Translations under genes and position numbers: made by a program
Shown: positions 51,809-60,277 of the stretch, one piece after another
Position numbering within the stretch: position 1 is the stretch's first letter
How the letters are laid out: each line of letters starts with the position of its first letter
Notes under the pieces: generated by a model
Seen by the model: only the letters and a program-made list of their open reading frames with translations
Databases searched by the model: none
Told to the model about the DNA's origin: nothing
Origin: Echinicola sp. 20G
GTDB taxonomy: Bacteria; Bacteroidota; Bacteroidia; Cytophagales; Cyclobacteriaceae
Direction: 5' to 3'
Assembly: GCF_015533855.1 (NCBI RefSeq)
Contig: NZ_AP024154.1
Span: forward strand, 2,052,501-2,116,500
Length of the DNA stretch: 64,000 nucleotides

Positions 51809-51832
51809 TTTGTCACTCAATGAATGCAATAG

Positions 51833-51864
51833 AAAAGGCCATCCGTAATGCGGATGGCCTTTTC
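51833..51864 (+). terminator. terminator between icd and the DUF1080 gene, probably bidirectional
   Basis: AAAAGGCCATCCG (51833-51845) pairs perfectly with CGGATGGCCTTTT (51851-51863), loop TAATG. The T stretch within and after the stem serves icd; the complement gives four T for the leftward DUF1080 gene. Confidence 0.88.
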
Positions 51865-51889
51865 TTATTTTAATGTGATAAGGAAAATT

Positions 51890-52627
51890 TTATAGTTCCT
51901 TGATCATGATGTTTTTGAAGTAAACATTGTTGCCATGGTCTTGAAGAGCAATTTTGCCTTTCTTATATATGCCGAAATGTTCTGCGTTTTTGAATTTACT
52001 TTCTGCAATGAGTGCTTTCCAACTGTCATCCCACATGGTAGTTTCAACAGTGGTTACTCCATTTAGTTTGAAGGTTAATTTGGCATCTTCAACGATGATT
52101 TCTGTAGTATTCCATTCTCCTACTGGATTAGAAGCCTCTTCTGTAGCTTGGATCATATCGTACAAGTCACCGGTTCTATGCTTAAGATTTTTGCCATCAG
52201 GGTGGCCTTCATCATCTAACAACTGGTATTCAGGACCTGTAACATACGGGTGTCTGAATTGCTCATCCTCATGTACCATGAACATTAATCCAGAGTTTCC
52301 ATTGTCGGAAATTTTCCATTCCAGTTTAAGGTGGAAATTACTGTATTCATCTTTGGTAACAAGGTCTCCTCTACCTTCTTTTTCAGAAGAGTCAAGGTAT
52401 AGAACACCATTTTCCATTTTCCATGCAGCACCTAGAGATTCTTTATTGTAGGTTTTCCAGCTGTCCATGTTGGATCCATCAAAAAGGATGGTCCAATCTC
52501 CTTCACTTTCATTGGAAGTACTCTGAACGGTTACGGTTTCTTCAGAGGAAGTGTCCTTACTCTGACCAGCTCCGCAGGATGTGGCCAAAAGCGCTAAGAC
52601 TGTTAGGGATAAAATGTTTTTTTTCAT
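51890..52627 (-). CDS. DUF1080 lipoprotein (3-keto-disaccharide hydrolase family)
   Basis: A 245-residue lipoprotein (leader to ATSC, Cys18) with one DUF1080 domain, a concanavalin-like beta sandwich: WTILFDGSNMDSWKTYNKES, the YSNFHLKLEWKISDNGNSGLMFMVHEDE core and GKIALQDHGNNVYFKNIMIKEL at the end. Members of this family have been shown to hydrolyse 3-keto-glycosides. It is the last gene of the leftward set with a cytochrome, a TIM-barrel protein and a Gfo/Idh enzyme, which suits such a role in the periplasm. Confidence 0.88.
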   Translation of the reverse strand: MKKNILSLTVLALLATSCGAGQSKDTSSEETVTVQSTSNESEGDWTILFDGSNMDSWKTYNKESLGAAWKMENGVLYLDSSEKEGRGDLVTKDEYSNFHLKLEWKISDNGNSGLMFMVHEDEQFRHPYVTGPEYQLLDDEGHPDGKNLKHRTGDLYDMIQATEEASNPVGEWNTTEIIVEDAKLTFKLNGVTTVETTMWDDSWKALIAESKFKNAEHFGIYKKGKIALQDHGNNVYFKNIMIKEL

Positions 52628-52644
52628 ATCTGATTAAGATTATA

Positions 52645-52669
52645 AAAGAGGCCTTTCAAAGGCCTCTTT
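52645..52669 (-). terminator. hairpin between the cytochrome c and DUF1080 genes
   Basis: AAAGAGGCCTTT (52645-52656), one base, AAAGGCCTCTTT (52658-52669). On the minus strand CTTTTATAAT follows, a poor T run. It could be a partial terminator or an RNA-stability element setting different levels of the two proteins. Confidence 0.5.
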
Positions 52670-52674
52670 AGGGT

Positions 52675-53097
52675 TTATTTTTTCAGCATTAAAACGTACT
52701 TGACCATTTTTTTCGCATCGTCTTCGGAAAGTCCTGGGTGAGCTGGCATTGGAACCTCTCCCCATTCTCCTGAATTACCTGCAACGACTCTTTTGGCAAG
52801 TGTTTCAATGTTCTCTTCTGTGCTTTCGTATTTTTCTGCAACATCTTTGTAAGCAGGTCCTACGATTTTTCTTTCCACCATATGACAGCTAGGGCAGTCA
52901 GATTCTTTGACTAATGCAAGTCCGTTGACATAGTCAGGATTGTCTTTGTACATCTCGTCAAAGCTCATTTCTTTGGCTGGAGCGGCAGCTGGGGTATTTG
53001 TTGTTTCCTCGCTTTTGGTGTCGGAGCTTCCGCCACAAGCATAAGCTAATCCTGCAAGTGCGATCACACCTGCGCTTGCTACTTTACTGAAATTCAT
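52675..53097 (-). CDS. cytochrome c lipoprotein, monoheme
   Basis: A 140-residue class I cytochrome c. The lipobox LAYAC puts the lipid on Cys21; a Thr/Ala/Pro linker follows; the heme site is CPSCH (Cys68, Cys71, His72) and the distal Met is likely in EVPMPAHPG. It resembles the cytochrome partners of periplasmic sugar dehydrogenases and is a natural electron acceptor for the GMC flavoprotein at 58 kb. It lies 28 bases after the TIM-barrel gene in the same direction. Confidence 0.9.
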   Translation of the reverse strand: MNFSKVASAGVIALAGLAYACGGSSDTKSEETTNTPAAAPAKEMSFDEMYKDNPDYVNGLALVKESDCPSCHMVERKIVGPAYKDVAEKYESTEENIETLAKRVVAGNSGEWGEVPMPAHPGLSEDDAKKMVKYVLMLKK

Positions 53098-53125
53098 TGG
53101 TCTATAGGTTTGTTTTGATTTGAAT

Positions 53126-54178
53126 TTATATTCCTAATACTTTTTTGTTCAATTCCTCATCAGTGCCTGCAGAGGCAAAGTCATCGAAGGTTTTCTCAGT
53201 GACCCTGATGATTTTTTCCTTGATAAATTTAGCACCTTCAATTGCTCCTGCTTCAGGATGTTTGATGGCACATTCCCATTCCAGTACTGCCCACCCATCA
53301 AAGTCATATTGGGAAAGCTTGCTGAAAATGGCATTGAAATCGACTTGGCCATCTCCCAGTGACCTGAATCTTCCAGCTCTGTTGATCCAGCTTTGATAAC
53401 CTCCGTATACTCCTTGTTTGCCAGTTGGGTTGAACTCAGCGTCTTTCACATGGAACATTTTGATCCTCTCATGATAGAAGTCTATGAACTGAACATAGTC
53501 CAGGCACTGCAGTAAGAAGTGGCTTGGATCATAAAGGATGTTTGCTCTTGGGTGATGGTTTACTTTTTCCAAGAACATCTCAAATGTCACTCCATCATGA
53601 AGGTCTTCACCAGGGTGAAGTTCATAGCATAAATCTACACCATTTTTATCAAATTCATCCAAGATAGGCAACCACCTCTTCGCTAATTCTTCGAAACCTG
53701 TATCTACCAAGCCTGCAGGGCGCTGAGGCCAAGGGTAAACCGTATGCCACATCAATGCACCGCTGAAGGTGGCATGAGCAGTAAGTCCCAAGTTTTTGGA
53801 AGCTTTGGCTGCGTACATAAGTTGCTGGGTAGCCCATTCTGATTTGCCTTTTAGGTTTCCTTTTAACTCTTCAGGAGCAAAAGCATCAAACAATTCATTA
53901 TAGGCCGGATTTACAGCAACCAATTGCCCTTGTAAGTGTGTGCTCAGTTCTGAGATCTCAAGTCCAGCATTTTCAACAGTGCTTTTGATTTCATCAGCAT
54001 AAGATTGATCTTCGGCGGCTTTTTGCAAATCGATAAAGCGACTATCCCAAGATGGAATCTGAATGGCTTTATAACCAATGCTTTTGGCCCATTCACTGAT
54101 GTCTTTAAGGTTGTTAAAAGGAGCCTTATCGTCTGCAAATTGAGCTATAAATAGCGCAGGTCCTTTAATGGTCTTCAT
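53126..54178 (-). CDS. TIM-barrel sugar isomerase/epimerase-like protein (cytoplasmic)
   Basis: A 350-residue xylose isomerase-like/AP-endonuclease-2 fold protein. Metal-site segments are LCYELHPGED (Glu), LYDPSHFLLQ (Asp/His), MFHVKDAEF (His/Asp) and VLEWECA (Glu). No signal peptide. Some Bacteroides members of this superfamily act as 3-keto-glycoside lyases, others as sugar or hydroxypyruvate isomerases; gene context favours keto-sugar chemistry. Confidence 0.85.
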   Translation of the reverse strand: MKTIKGPALFIAQFADDKAPFNNLKDISEWAKSIGYKAIQIPSWDSRFIDLQKAAEDQSYADEIKSTVENAGLEISELSTHLQGQLVAVNPAYNELFDAFAPEELKGNLKGKSEWATQQLMYAAKASKNLGLTAHATFSGALMWHTVYPWPQRPAGLVDTGFEELAKRWLPILDEFDKNGVDLCYELHPGEDLHDGVTFEMFLEKVNHHPRANILYDPSHFLLQCLDYVQFIDFYHERIKMFHVKDAEFNPTGKQGVYGGYQSWINRAGRFRSLGDGQVDFNAIFSKLSQYDFDGWAVLEWECAIKHPEAGAIEGAKFIKEKIIRVTEKTFDDFASAGTDEELNKKVLGI

Positions 54179-54207
54179 ACTACAGGGTCTTTTAAGTTTA
54201 TCTTAAT

Positions 54208-54270
54208 TAATCGTTTTAGCATATGTTTTGAATTGCAAAATACATCCTTTTGTAATATTTTTTTACAAAA
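54208..54270 (-). promoter_or_regulatory. upstream region of the TIM-barrel gene with repeat elements
   Basis: Two marks lie in the 172-nt gap before the TIM-barrel start: TAATCGTTTT (54208-54217), repeated before the Gfo/Idh gene at 55541-55550, and an inverted repeat TTTTGTAA (54248-54255) with TTACAAAA (54263-54270). Both are candidates for regulator binding; no known consensus is matched. Confidence 0.35.
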
Positions 54271-54350
54271 CCGTGGTTTTTTGAACTGGAAAATCCAATA
54301 AAGGATGGTATTCAGTGCCAATGGCAGTGACTTTGGGCAACTCTTTTGAA

Positions 54351-55517
54351 TTACAGTTTAAATTCGGTCCATTTTTGCTCAGACTGACCGCTTTTTACCA
54401 CATGTTCTATAAAGGCCATGCCTCTAAGCCCGTCCTCAGTGCTTGGAAAGTCAAGCCACTCTTTTTCTGGTTCTGTGCCGTTTAGTTTAGCAGTGAGCGT
54501 TCTGGCAAAATTTCTATAGTGATTGGCAAAAGCTTCCAGGTATCCTTCAGGGTGTCCTGCCGGTGTTCTTGAATTGGCCAATGCATAGCTGGATAGGTAC
54601 GGGACATTGGCTCCCGCACGATAAATTTGATCAGGTTGCTCCTGGTGTCGGACGATAAGGGAATTGGCGTCTTCTTGCTGCCATTCCAATCCTGCTTTGT
54701 CCCCGTAAACTCTTATTTTGAGGTTGTTTTCCGCACCTGTGGCGACCTGAGAAGCCATAAGTACACCAGATGCTCCTCCTTCAAACTTCAATAGCACAAT
54801 GCCGTCATCGTCCAATGTCCTTCCCGGAAGTGTTGTGTTTAGGTCAGCGCAAAGTTTGTCCAGTTTCAATCCACTGACATATTCTGCTAAGTTCAGGGCA
54901 TGTGTGCCTATATCTCCCATGCAGCCGGCCACTCCACTTCGCTTGGGGTCTGTTCTCCAGCCTGCTTGTTTGTTTTCTTCTTCAGAGACGTTTTTCCATA
55001 GCCAGCCTTGAGGGTATTCCACATAGACTTTTCGGATGTTTCCCAAGGTGCCATTGGAAACTAGTTGTTTGGCTTCTTTTACCATAGGGTAGCCCGTGTA
55101 AGTATGGGTAAGGCAGAAAAGCATGCCTGTGTCCTTAATGACTTGATCCAGCTCTTTTGCCTCTTCATAGGTCAAAGTCATTGGTTTGTCCAGTACCACA
55201 TGAAAGCCATTTTTCAGGGCTTTTACGGTCGGGTCAAAATGAACATGGTTAGGAGTGACAATGCTTACAAAGTCGATTCTTTGATCTTCGGGGAGCTCTT
55301 TTTCCTTTTCAAACATTTCGTCATAGGACTGATAAATGCGGCTTCGATTTAAAAATAACTCAGCACCAGCCTGGGCCGATTTTTCAGGGTTGCTGCTGAA
55401 AGCTCCAGCTACCAATTCTATTTGGCCATCCATATTGGCGGCTATTCTATGGACGGCTCCAATGAAAGATCCTGGACCGCCTCCAATCATACCCATTCGA
55501 AGTTTACGATGGTTCAT
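54351..55517 (-). CDS. Gfo/Idh/MocA family oxidoreductase
   Basis: A 388-residue NAD(P)-dependent sugar dehydrogenase-like enzyme. The Rossmann motif GMIGGGPGSFIGAVHR is at the N-terminus, the catalytic-lysine motif reads DKPMT (EKP type), and GDIGTHALNLAEYVSG gives the catalytic His region. No signal peptide, so cytoplasmic. In keto-sugar pathways such enzymes reduce 3-keto sugars or oxidise glycosides at C3. It heads the leftward set. Confidence 0.9.
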   Translation of the reverse strand: MNHRKLRMGMIGGGPGSFIGAVHRIAANMDGQIELVAGAFSSNPEKSAQAGAELFLNRSRIYQSYDEMFEKEKELPEDQRIDFVSIVTPNHVHFDPTVKALKNGFHVVLDKPMTLTYEEAKELDQVIKDTGMLFCLTHTYTGYPMVKEAKQLVSNGTLGNIRKVYVEYPQGWLWKNVSEEENKQAGWRTDPKRSGVAGCMGDIGTHALNLAEYVSGLKLDKLCADLNTTLPGRTLDDDGIVLLKFEGGASGVLMASQVATGAENNLKIRVYGDKAGLEWQQEDANSLIVRHQEQPDQIYRAGANVPYLSSYALANSRTPAGHPEGYLEAFANHYRNFARTLTAKLNGTEPEKEWLDFPSTEDGLRGMAFIEHVVKSGQSEQKWTEFKL

Positions 55518-55810
55518 AATTATTCTTGGGTTATTTAATGTAATCGTTTTTTAATTTGGTAATGTGGTTTAAGAAATGTTCTGCAAGATGAGTTTATGGT
55601 TATAGATGTCGGTTCTTTTAATGATAAAATGCGATATAGTCATGTGAATGGCATAGATTAATAAAACAGAACTCCTATACTTATATGTTTGTACCAGAAA
55701 AACTAAAATTAAACGAAAATCGCTAAAATTTAAATTAATATTTAAGTAGTTTGGCTTTTTCTTTTTAAGTTGGAAATTAAAAAATAAAACAAAAAACCTA
55801 TCAAAAACCT
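55518..55810. promoter_or_regulatory. divergent control region of the sugar-oxidation locus
   Basis: This 293-nt AT-rich gap lies between the divergent Gfo/Idh and MFS genes and must hold both promoters. Seen: TAATCGTTTT at 55541-55550, a -7-like TATGTTTG at 55684-55691 on the plus strand without a proper TTTG partner, AAACGAAAAT at 55711-55720 and, at its right end, an 18-nt element repeated before the GMC gene. No gene is present. Confidence 0.55.
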
Positions 55811-57043
55811 ATGAGTTTCAATACGAAGTTTAAGCTGTCCTTTATGATGTTCCTCGAGTTTTTTATTTGGGGAGGTTGGTTTGTAACCCTTGGACTGTTT
55901 CTTGAAAAAAACTTAAGCACAACTGGTGCTCAGAGTGCAGCAGCGTTTTCTACGCAATCTTTTGGGGCGATCATCGCTCCTTTTATTATTGGTCTGATAG
56001 CAGACAAGTATTTTAATGCAGAAAGGATTTTGGGAGTCCTGCATTTGGTTGGAGCAGTCTTGATGTTCCAGATGTACAATGCTGAGGATTTTACAGCCTT
56101 TTACCCGTATGTATTTGCGTATATGGTGGCTTATATGCCGACCTTGGCCCTTGTAAATTCTGTTTCCTTTAATCAAATGTCCAACCCTGAAAAGGAGTTT
56201 GGGGTAATTAGAGTTTGGGGAACCATTGGATGGATTGTAGCTGGTTTGGTGATCAGTTTGGTTTTTGCTTGGGATTCTTCCGAGAATGCTGCCGCGGGCA
56301 TGTTGAGAAACACGTTTTTGATGACATGTATTGCTTCAGTGGTATTGGGTATTTATAGCTTTATGCTGCCTAAAACCCCTCCTAAAATAGCCAAGGGAGA
56401 GAAAAAATCTATCTCTGAAATTTTAGGTTTGGATGCGTTTGCCTTGCTAAAGGATAAAAACTATTTGATTTTCTTCCTTGCTTCCATCATGATATGTATC
56501 CCTTTGGCTTTCTACTATCAGAATGCTAGCTTGTTTTTAGGTGAAATTGAAATGACAAACCTTACCAGTAAAATGGCTTTGGGACAAGTAAGTGAAGTTC
56601 TGTTTATGTTGCTGTTGCCTGTATTCTTTGGTAAATTCGGAATTAAGAAGACACTTCTCGTGGGGATGATCGCTTGGGTAGTCCGTTATGCATTGTTTGC
56701 ATATGGTAATGTAAATGAATTGTCATTTATGCTGTTGATTGGTATTGCACTTCATGGTATTTGTTATGACTTCTTCTTCGTTTCAGGGCAGATCTACACG
56801 GATTCCAAAGCTGGCGAAAAATTCAAGAGTGCCGCTCAAGGAATGATTACTCTCGCTACTTATGGTGTTGGGATGTTGATTGGCTTTTGGGTAGCAGGTG
56901 TGATCACTGATACATATGTGTCTCCAGAAGGCGCTCATGATTGGCAAACTATCTGGTTGATTCCTTCCGGTATAGCAGTATTGGTGGCATTGACTTTTGC
57001 ATTAGCTTTCAAAGAGAAGAAGCCAGCTCCAGTGGCTGCTTAA
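55811..57043 (+). CDS. MFS transporter, nucleoside permease (NupG/NHS) family
   Basis: A 410-residue transporter with about 12 membrane segments. The start FKLSFMMFLEFFIWGGWFVTLGLFL and the FGVIRVWGTIGWI motif identify the nucleoside:H+ symporter family. In Bacteroidota this family is often next to GMC oxidoreductases and TIM-barrel isomerases, and probably carries a sugar or keto-sugar rather than a nucleoside. It is the first gene of the rightward operon. Confidence 0.88.
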   Translation: MSFNTKFKLSFMMFLEFFIWGGWFVTLGLFLEKNLSTTGAQSAAAFSTQSFGAIIAPFIIGLIADKYFNAERILGVLHLVGAVLMFQMYNAEDFTAFYPYVFAYMVAYMPTLALVNSVSFNQMSNPEKEFGVIRVWGTIGWIVAGLVISLVFAWDSSENAAAGMLRNTFLMTCIASVVLGIYSFMLPKTPPKIAKGEKKSISEILGLDAFALLKDKNYLIFFLASIMICIPLAFYYQNASLFLGEIEMTNLTSKMALGQVSEVLFMLLLPVFFGKFGIKKTLLVGMIAWVVRYALFAYGNVNELSFMLLIGIALHGICYDFFFVSGQIYTDSKAGEKFKSAAQGMITLATYGVGMLIGFWVAGVITDTYVSPEGAHDWQTIWLIPSGIAVLVALTFALAFKEKKPAPVAA

Positions 57044-57055
57044 AAGCATTTAATT

Positions 57056-57922
57056 ATGTCGCAGAGAAGATCAGTTTTAAAGAAAATGCTATTAGGGTCA
57101 GCTGCCATTAGCGGCTTGCCCCTATTGAATTTAGAAGCCAAGAATAAAAAAACTATGTTGAAAGGAAATATAAACCACTCGGTTTGTAGATGGACTTATG
57201 GTCACTTGTCATTGGATGAATTATGTGTGTTGGTGAAAGATATTGGTTTTAGCGCGATTGACCTGATGGGGCCAAAAGACTGGCCGACAGCCCAGAAGCA
57301 CGGGGTATACAGTTCCATGTGCAATGGTGCAGAGATCAGCCTGACAGAAGGTTTCAATCATACAGAATATCATGATACATTGATCAAGAATTATTCAGAG
57401 ATGATTCCTTTGGTCGCCAAGAATGGATACAAAAACCTGATTTGCTTTAGTGGCAACAGAAATGGGATGGATGATGAGACAGGTCTTCAAAATAGTGTTA
57501 AGGGCTTACAGAAATTATTGCCAATAGCCGAAAAGCATGGGGTTACCTTGGTGATGGAGCTGTTGAACAGTAAAGTGGATCATCCGGATTATATGTGTGA
57601 TAAGAGTGTCTGGGGAGTGGAGTTGTGCAAAAGATTGGATAGTGATAACTTTAAATTGCTCTATGACATTTACCACATGCAAATTGATGAGGGAGATGTG
57701 ATCAGGACTATTGGAGAGAACCATCAGTATTATGGCCATTATCATACTGCTGGAAATCCAGGAAGAAATGAAATAGATGAAACCCAAGAGCTGAATTATC
57801 CAGCTATTATTAAGGCCATTGCTAAAACAGGCTTTAAGGGGTATATTGCTCAGGAGTTTATACCCAAAGCAGAGGATAAAGCTGCATCCTTGAGAGATGC
57901 CATTGCCCTTTGTGACATTTAA
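57056..57922 (+). CDS. Tat-exported TIM-barrel protein, hydroxypyruvate isomerase-like
   Basis: A 288-residue protein of the hydroxypyruvate isomerase-like branch. The N-terminus carries a twin-arginine type leader (QRRSVLKKMLLGSAAISG, cleavage likely after LEA near residue 28). The barrel has metal-site segments VMELLNSKVDHPDYM, LYDIYHMQIDEGD, HYHTAGNPGRNE and AQEFIPK. A periplasmic place means phosphorylated substrates are unlikely. It lies 12 bases after the MFS gene. Confidence 0.85.
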   Translation: MSQRRSVLKKMLLGSAAISGLPLLNLEAKNKKTMLKGNINHSVCRWTYGHLSLDELCVLVKDIGFSAIDLMGPKDWPTAQKHGVYSSMCNGAEISLTEGFNHTEYHDTLIKNYSEMIPLVAKNGYKNLICFSGNRNGMDDETGLQNSVKGLQKLLPIAEKHGVTLVMELLNSKVDHPDYMCDKSVWGVELCKRLDSDNFKLLYDIYHMQIDEGDVIRTIGENHQYYGHYHTAGNPGRNEIDETQELNYPAIIKAIAKTGFKGYIAQEFIPKAEDKAASLRDAIALCDI

Positions 57923-57957
57923 ACCGAAATAACCTATTAAAAACCTATAGATGAATT

Positions 57958-59637
57958 ATGGCAAATCAAGAGTATGATGCAATCGTCGTTGGCTCAGGGA
58001 TTAGTGGCGGATGGGCTGCTAAAGAGCTGACCGAGAAAGGATTGAAAGTTTTGCTGCTGGAAAGAGGGCAAGACATTAAACACGTAAAAGATTACAAGAA
58101 CGCCACTTTGCCTCCATGGGAGGTCCCTCACAGAGGGCGTCGAACCACCGAGATGGTAGAAAACCACCCTAATTTGAAGCGCGATTACGTGTTGAATGAA
58201 TTGGTGTTGGACTGGTGGGCTCATGAAGACACTTCTCCTTATGTGGAGGAAAAACCTTTTACTTGGTTTCGAGGATATCAAGTTGGGGGACGTTCCTTAC
58301 TTTGGGGTAGACAAAGTTACCGTTGGTCAGATTTGGATTTTGAAGGGAATGCAAAAGAAGGAATTGCGGTAGATTGGCCAATCAGGTATAAGGATATCGC
58401 TCCTTGGTATGATTATGTAGAGAAGTTTGCCGGGATTTCTGGAAATAGGGATGGCTTGGATGTACTTCCTGATGGGCAGTTTATGCCGCCTTTTGCGATG
58501 AACTGTGTAGAAAAGGATGTAAAAGATAGAATAGAGAAAAAGTTTGAGGGCAAGCGCCACTTTATCAATGCGAGGGTAGCCAATATCACCCAGCCACTGC
58601 CTGGAAGACCAGGTTGTCAGTCAAGAAACAAATGCTGGTTAGGTTGTCCCTTTGGAGGGTACTTTAGTACACAGTCTTCAACTTTACCAGCAGCTGAAGC
58701 TACCGGAAACCTAACGCTTAGGCCTTACTCTATTGTTCATAAAGTGCTTTATGATAAAGATAGTCAAAAAGCGACAGGGGTAGAGGTAGTGGATGCCGAA
58801 ACCATGGAGACCATAGAGTACAAATCAAAGATTGTCTTTTTGTGTGCATCTGCCTTGAATTCAGCGCAAGTATTGATGCGCTCTGCAACTGATATTTGGC
58901 CTGAAGGTTTAGGGAGCAGTTCTGGAGAGTTGGGACATAACTTAATGGACCACCACTTCCGTTTAGGGGCAAGTGGTTCTATTGAGGGATATGATGATAA
59001 GTATTATTTTGGAAGAAGGCCGGGAGGTATTTATATTCCGAGATACAGAAATGTGGGAGATGATAAGCGTGATTATGTTCGTGGTTTCGGATACCAAGGG
59101 GGAGCAAGCAGAAGTGGTTGGAGCAGAAACGTAAGTGAGATCAATATTGGAGGTCCTTTAAAAGAGGCTTTGACCGAGCCAGGACCATGGAGTATTGGTA
59201 TGACGGCTTTCGGTGAGATTTTGCCGTACCATGAAAATAAAATATCCCTAAGTAAGGATGTGAAAGATAAGTGGGGGATGTACGCTTTGGTGATGGATGC
59301 CGAGATCAAGGACAATGAAATGAAGATGCGTAAGGATATGATGGCGGATGCTGCTGAAATGCTGGAAGCAGCTGGTGCCAAGAATATTCATACCTATGAC
59401 TCTGGATATACTTTTGGTCAAGGGATCCATGAAATGGGTACAGCCAGAATGGGAAGAGATCCAAAAACCTCTGTGCTGAATGAGCATAATCAGGTTTGGG
59501 ATGCCAAAAACGTGTTTGTGACCGATGGTGCTGCCATGACTTCTGCAGCTGCTGTGAATCCGTCGCTGACTTATATGGCATTGACAGCTAGAGCAGCAAA
59601 TTTTGCAGTAGAAGAACTTAAAAAAGGTAACCTTTAA
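57958..59637 (+). CDS. GMC oxidoreductase, large subunit of a periplasmic sugar 3-dehydrogenase-like complex
   Basis: A 559-residue FAD enzyme. FAD-binding VVGSGISGGWAAKEL is at the N-terminus, GGRSLLWGRQSYRW is the second GMC motif, and the active-site pair is His491 (GIHEMGTARMG) and Asn534 (AAVNPSLTYM). Cys220, Cys226 and Cys230 form C-x5-C-x3-C, the spacing that holds the [3Fe-4S] cluster of bacterial FAD glucose dehydrogenase. It has no signal peptide; export as a passenger of the Tat-carried small subunit encoded 12 bases downstream is expected. The substrate is probably a sugar or glycoside. Confidence 0.92.
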   Translation: MANQEYDAIVVGSGISGGWAAKELTEKGLKVLLLERGQDIKHVKDYKNATLPPWEVPHRGRRTTEMVENHPNLKRDYVLNELVLDWWAHEDTSPYVEEKPFTWFRGYQVGGRSLLWGRQSYRWSDLDFEGNAKEGIAVDWPIRYKDIAPWYDYVEKFAGISGNRDGLDVLPDGQFMPPFAMNCVEKDVKDRIEKKFEGKRHFINARVANITQPLPGRPGCQSRNKCWLGCPFGGYFSTQSSTLPAAEATGNLTLRPYSIVHKVLYDKDSQKATGVEVVDAETMETIEYKSKIVFLCASALNSAQVLMRSATDIWPEGLGSSSGELGHNLMDHHFRLGASGSIEGYDDKYYFGRRPGGIYIPRYRNVGDDKRDYVRGFGYQGGASRSGWSRNVSEINIGGPLKEALTEPGPWSIGMTAFGEILPYHENKISLSKDVKDKWGMYALVMDAEIKDNEMKMRKDMMADAAEMLEAAGAKNIHTYDSGYTFGQGIHEMGTARMGRDPKTSVLNEHNQVWDAKNVFVTDGAAMTSAAAVNPSLTYMALTARAANFAVEELKKGNL

Positions 59638-59649
59638 AAGACACAAACT

Positions 59650-60201
59650 ATGGCAATGAACAGAAGAGATGCATTGAAAAGCTTTGTGCTGATGATGGGA
59701 GGAACCATGGTCGGTGCGAATGCGATATTGACAGGTTGTACACCTGAAAAGCAAATTGAAGGTCTTGATTTTACTCCAGAGGAAATAGCCTTTTTGGATG
59801 AAATTGGTGACACTATCATTCCAACTACAGATACTCCTGGAGCAAAAGCGGTAGGTATCGGTTCCTTTATGGTAATGATGGTGAAAGACACCTACTGGGA
59901 AGAGCAACAAAAGGAGTTTATTGATGGTTTGAATGCGCTTAGGAAGGGTTTTAAAGAAGAGATAGGAAAAGACTTCATGGATGCCAGCCAAGAGCAAAGA
60001 ACCGCTTATTTGAATGAGCTCAATAAAAAAGCAAAAGAAGAAAATGGTCCAAAGTATTTCAATATGTTGAAGGATTTGACCGTTTTGGGATATTTTACTT
60101 CGGAAATTGGAGCCACTCAGGCGTTGAATTATGTAGAGGTACCAGGAAAATGGGAACCATGCATTGATTACAAAAAAGGAGACAAAGCGTACGCGATATA
60201 A
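59650..60201 (+). CDS. gluconate 2-dehydrogenase subunit 3-family protein (small subunit)
   Basis: A 183-residue small subunit. A Tat leader with NRRDALKSFVLMMGGT ends at the lipobox LTGC (Cys30), so it would be lipid-anchored outside the inner membrane. The rest, from FTPEEIAFLDEIGDTIIPTTDTPGAKAVG, is the subunit-3 fold that chaperones and exports the GMC subunit. An ATG at 59656 is an alternative start. Confidence 0.92.
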   Translation: MAMNRRDALKSFVLMMGGTMVGANAILTGCTPEKQIEGLDFTPEEIAFLDEIGDTIIPTTDTPGAKAVGIGSFMVMMVKDTYWEEQQKEFIDGLNALRKGFKEEIGKDFMDASQEQRTAYLNELNKKAKEENGPKYFNMLKDLTVLGYFTSEIGATQALNYVEVPGKWEPCIDYKKGDKAYAI

Positions 60202-60209
60202 CAGATACC

Positions 60210-60244
60210 AAGCGGGACAGCATTTATTTGATGTCCCGCTTTTT
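60210..60244 (+). terminator. terminator after the GMC/subunit-3 operon
   Basis: AAGCGGGACA (60210-60219) pairs with TGTCCCGCTT (60232-60241), loop 12 nt, then TTT. It probably lowers rather than abolishes read-through into the next gene, 33 bases downstream. Confidence 0.7.
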
Positions 60245-60277
60245 GAATTACAATTGATTTATTAAGATCCCCCTAAA

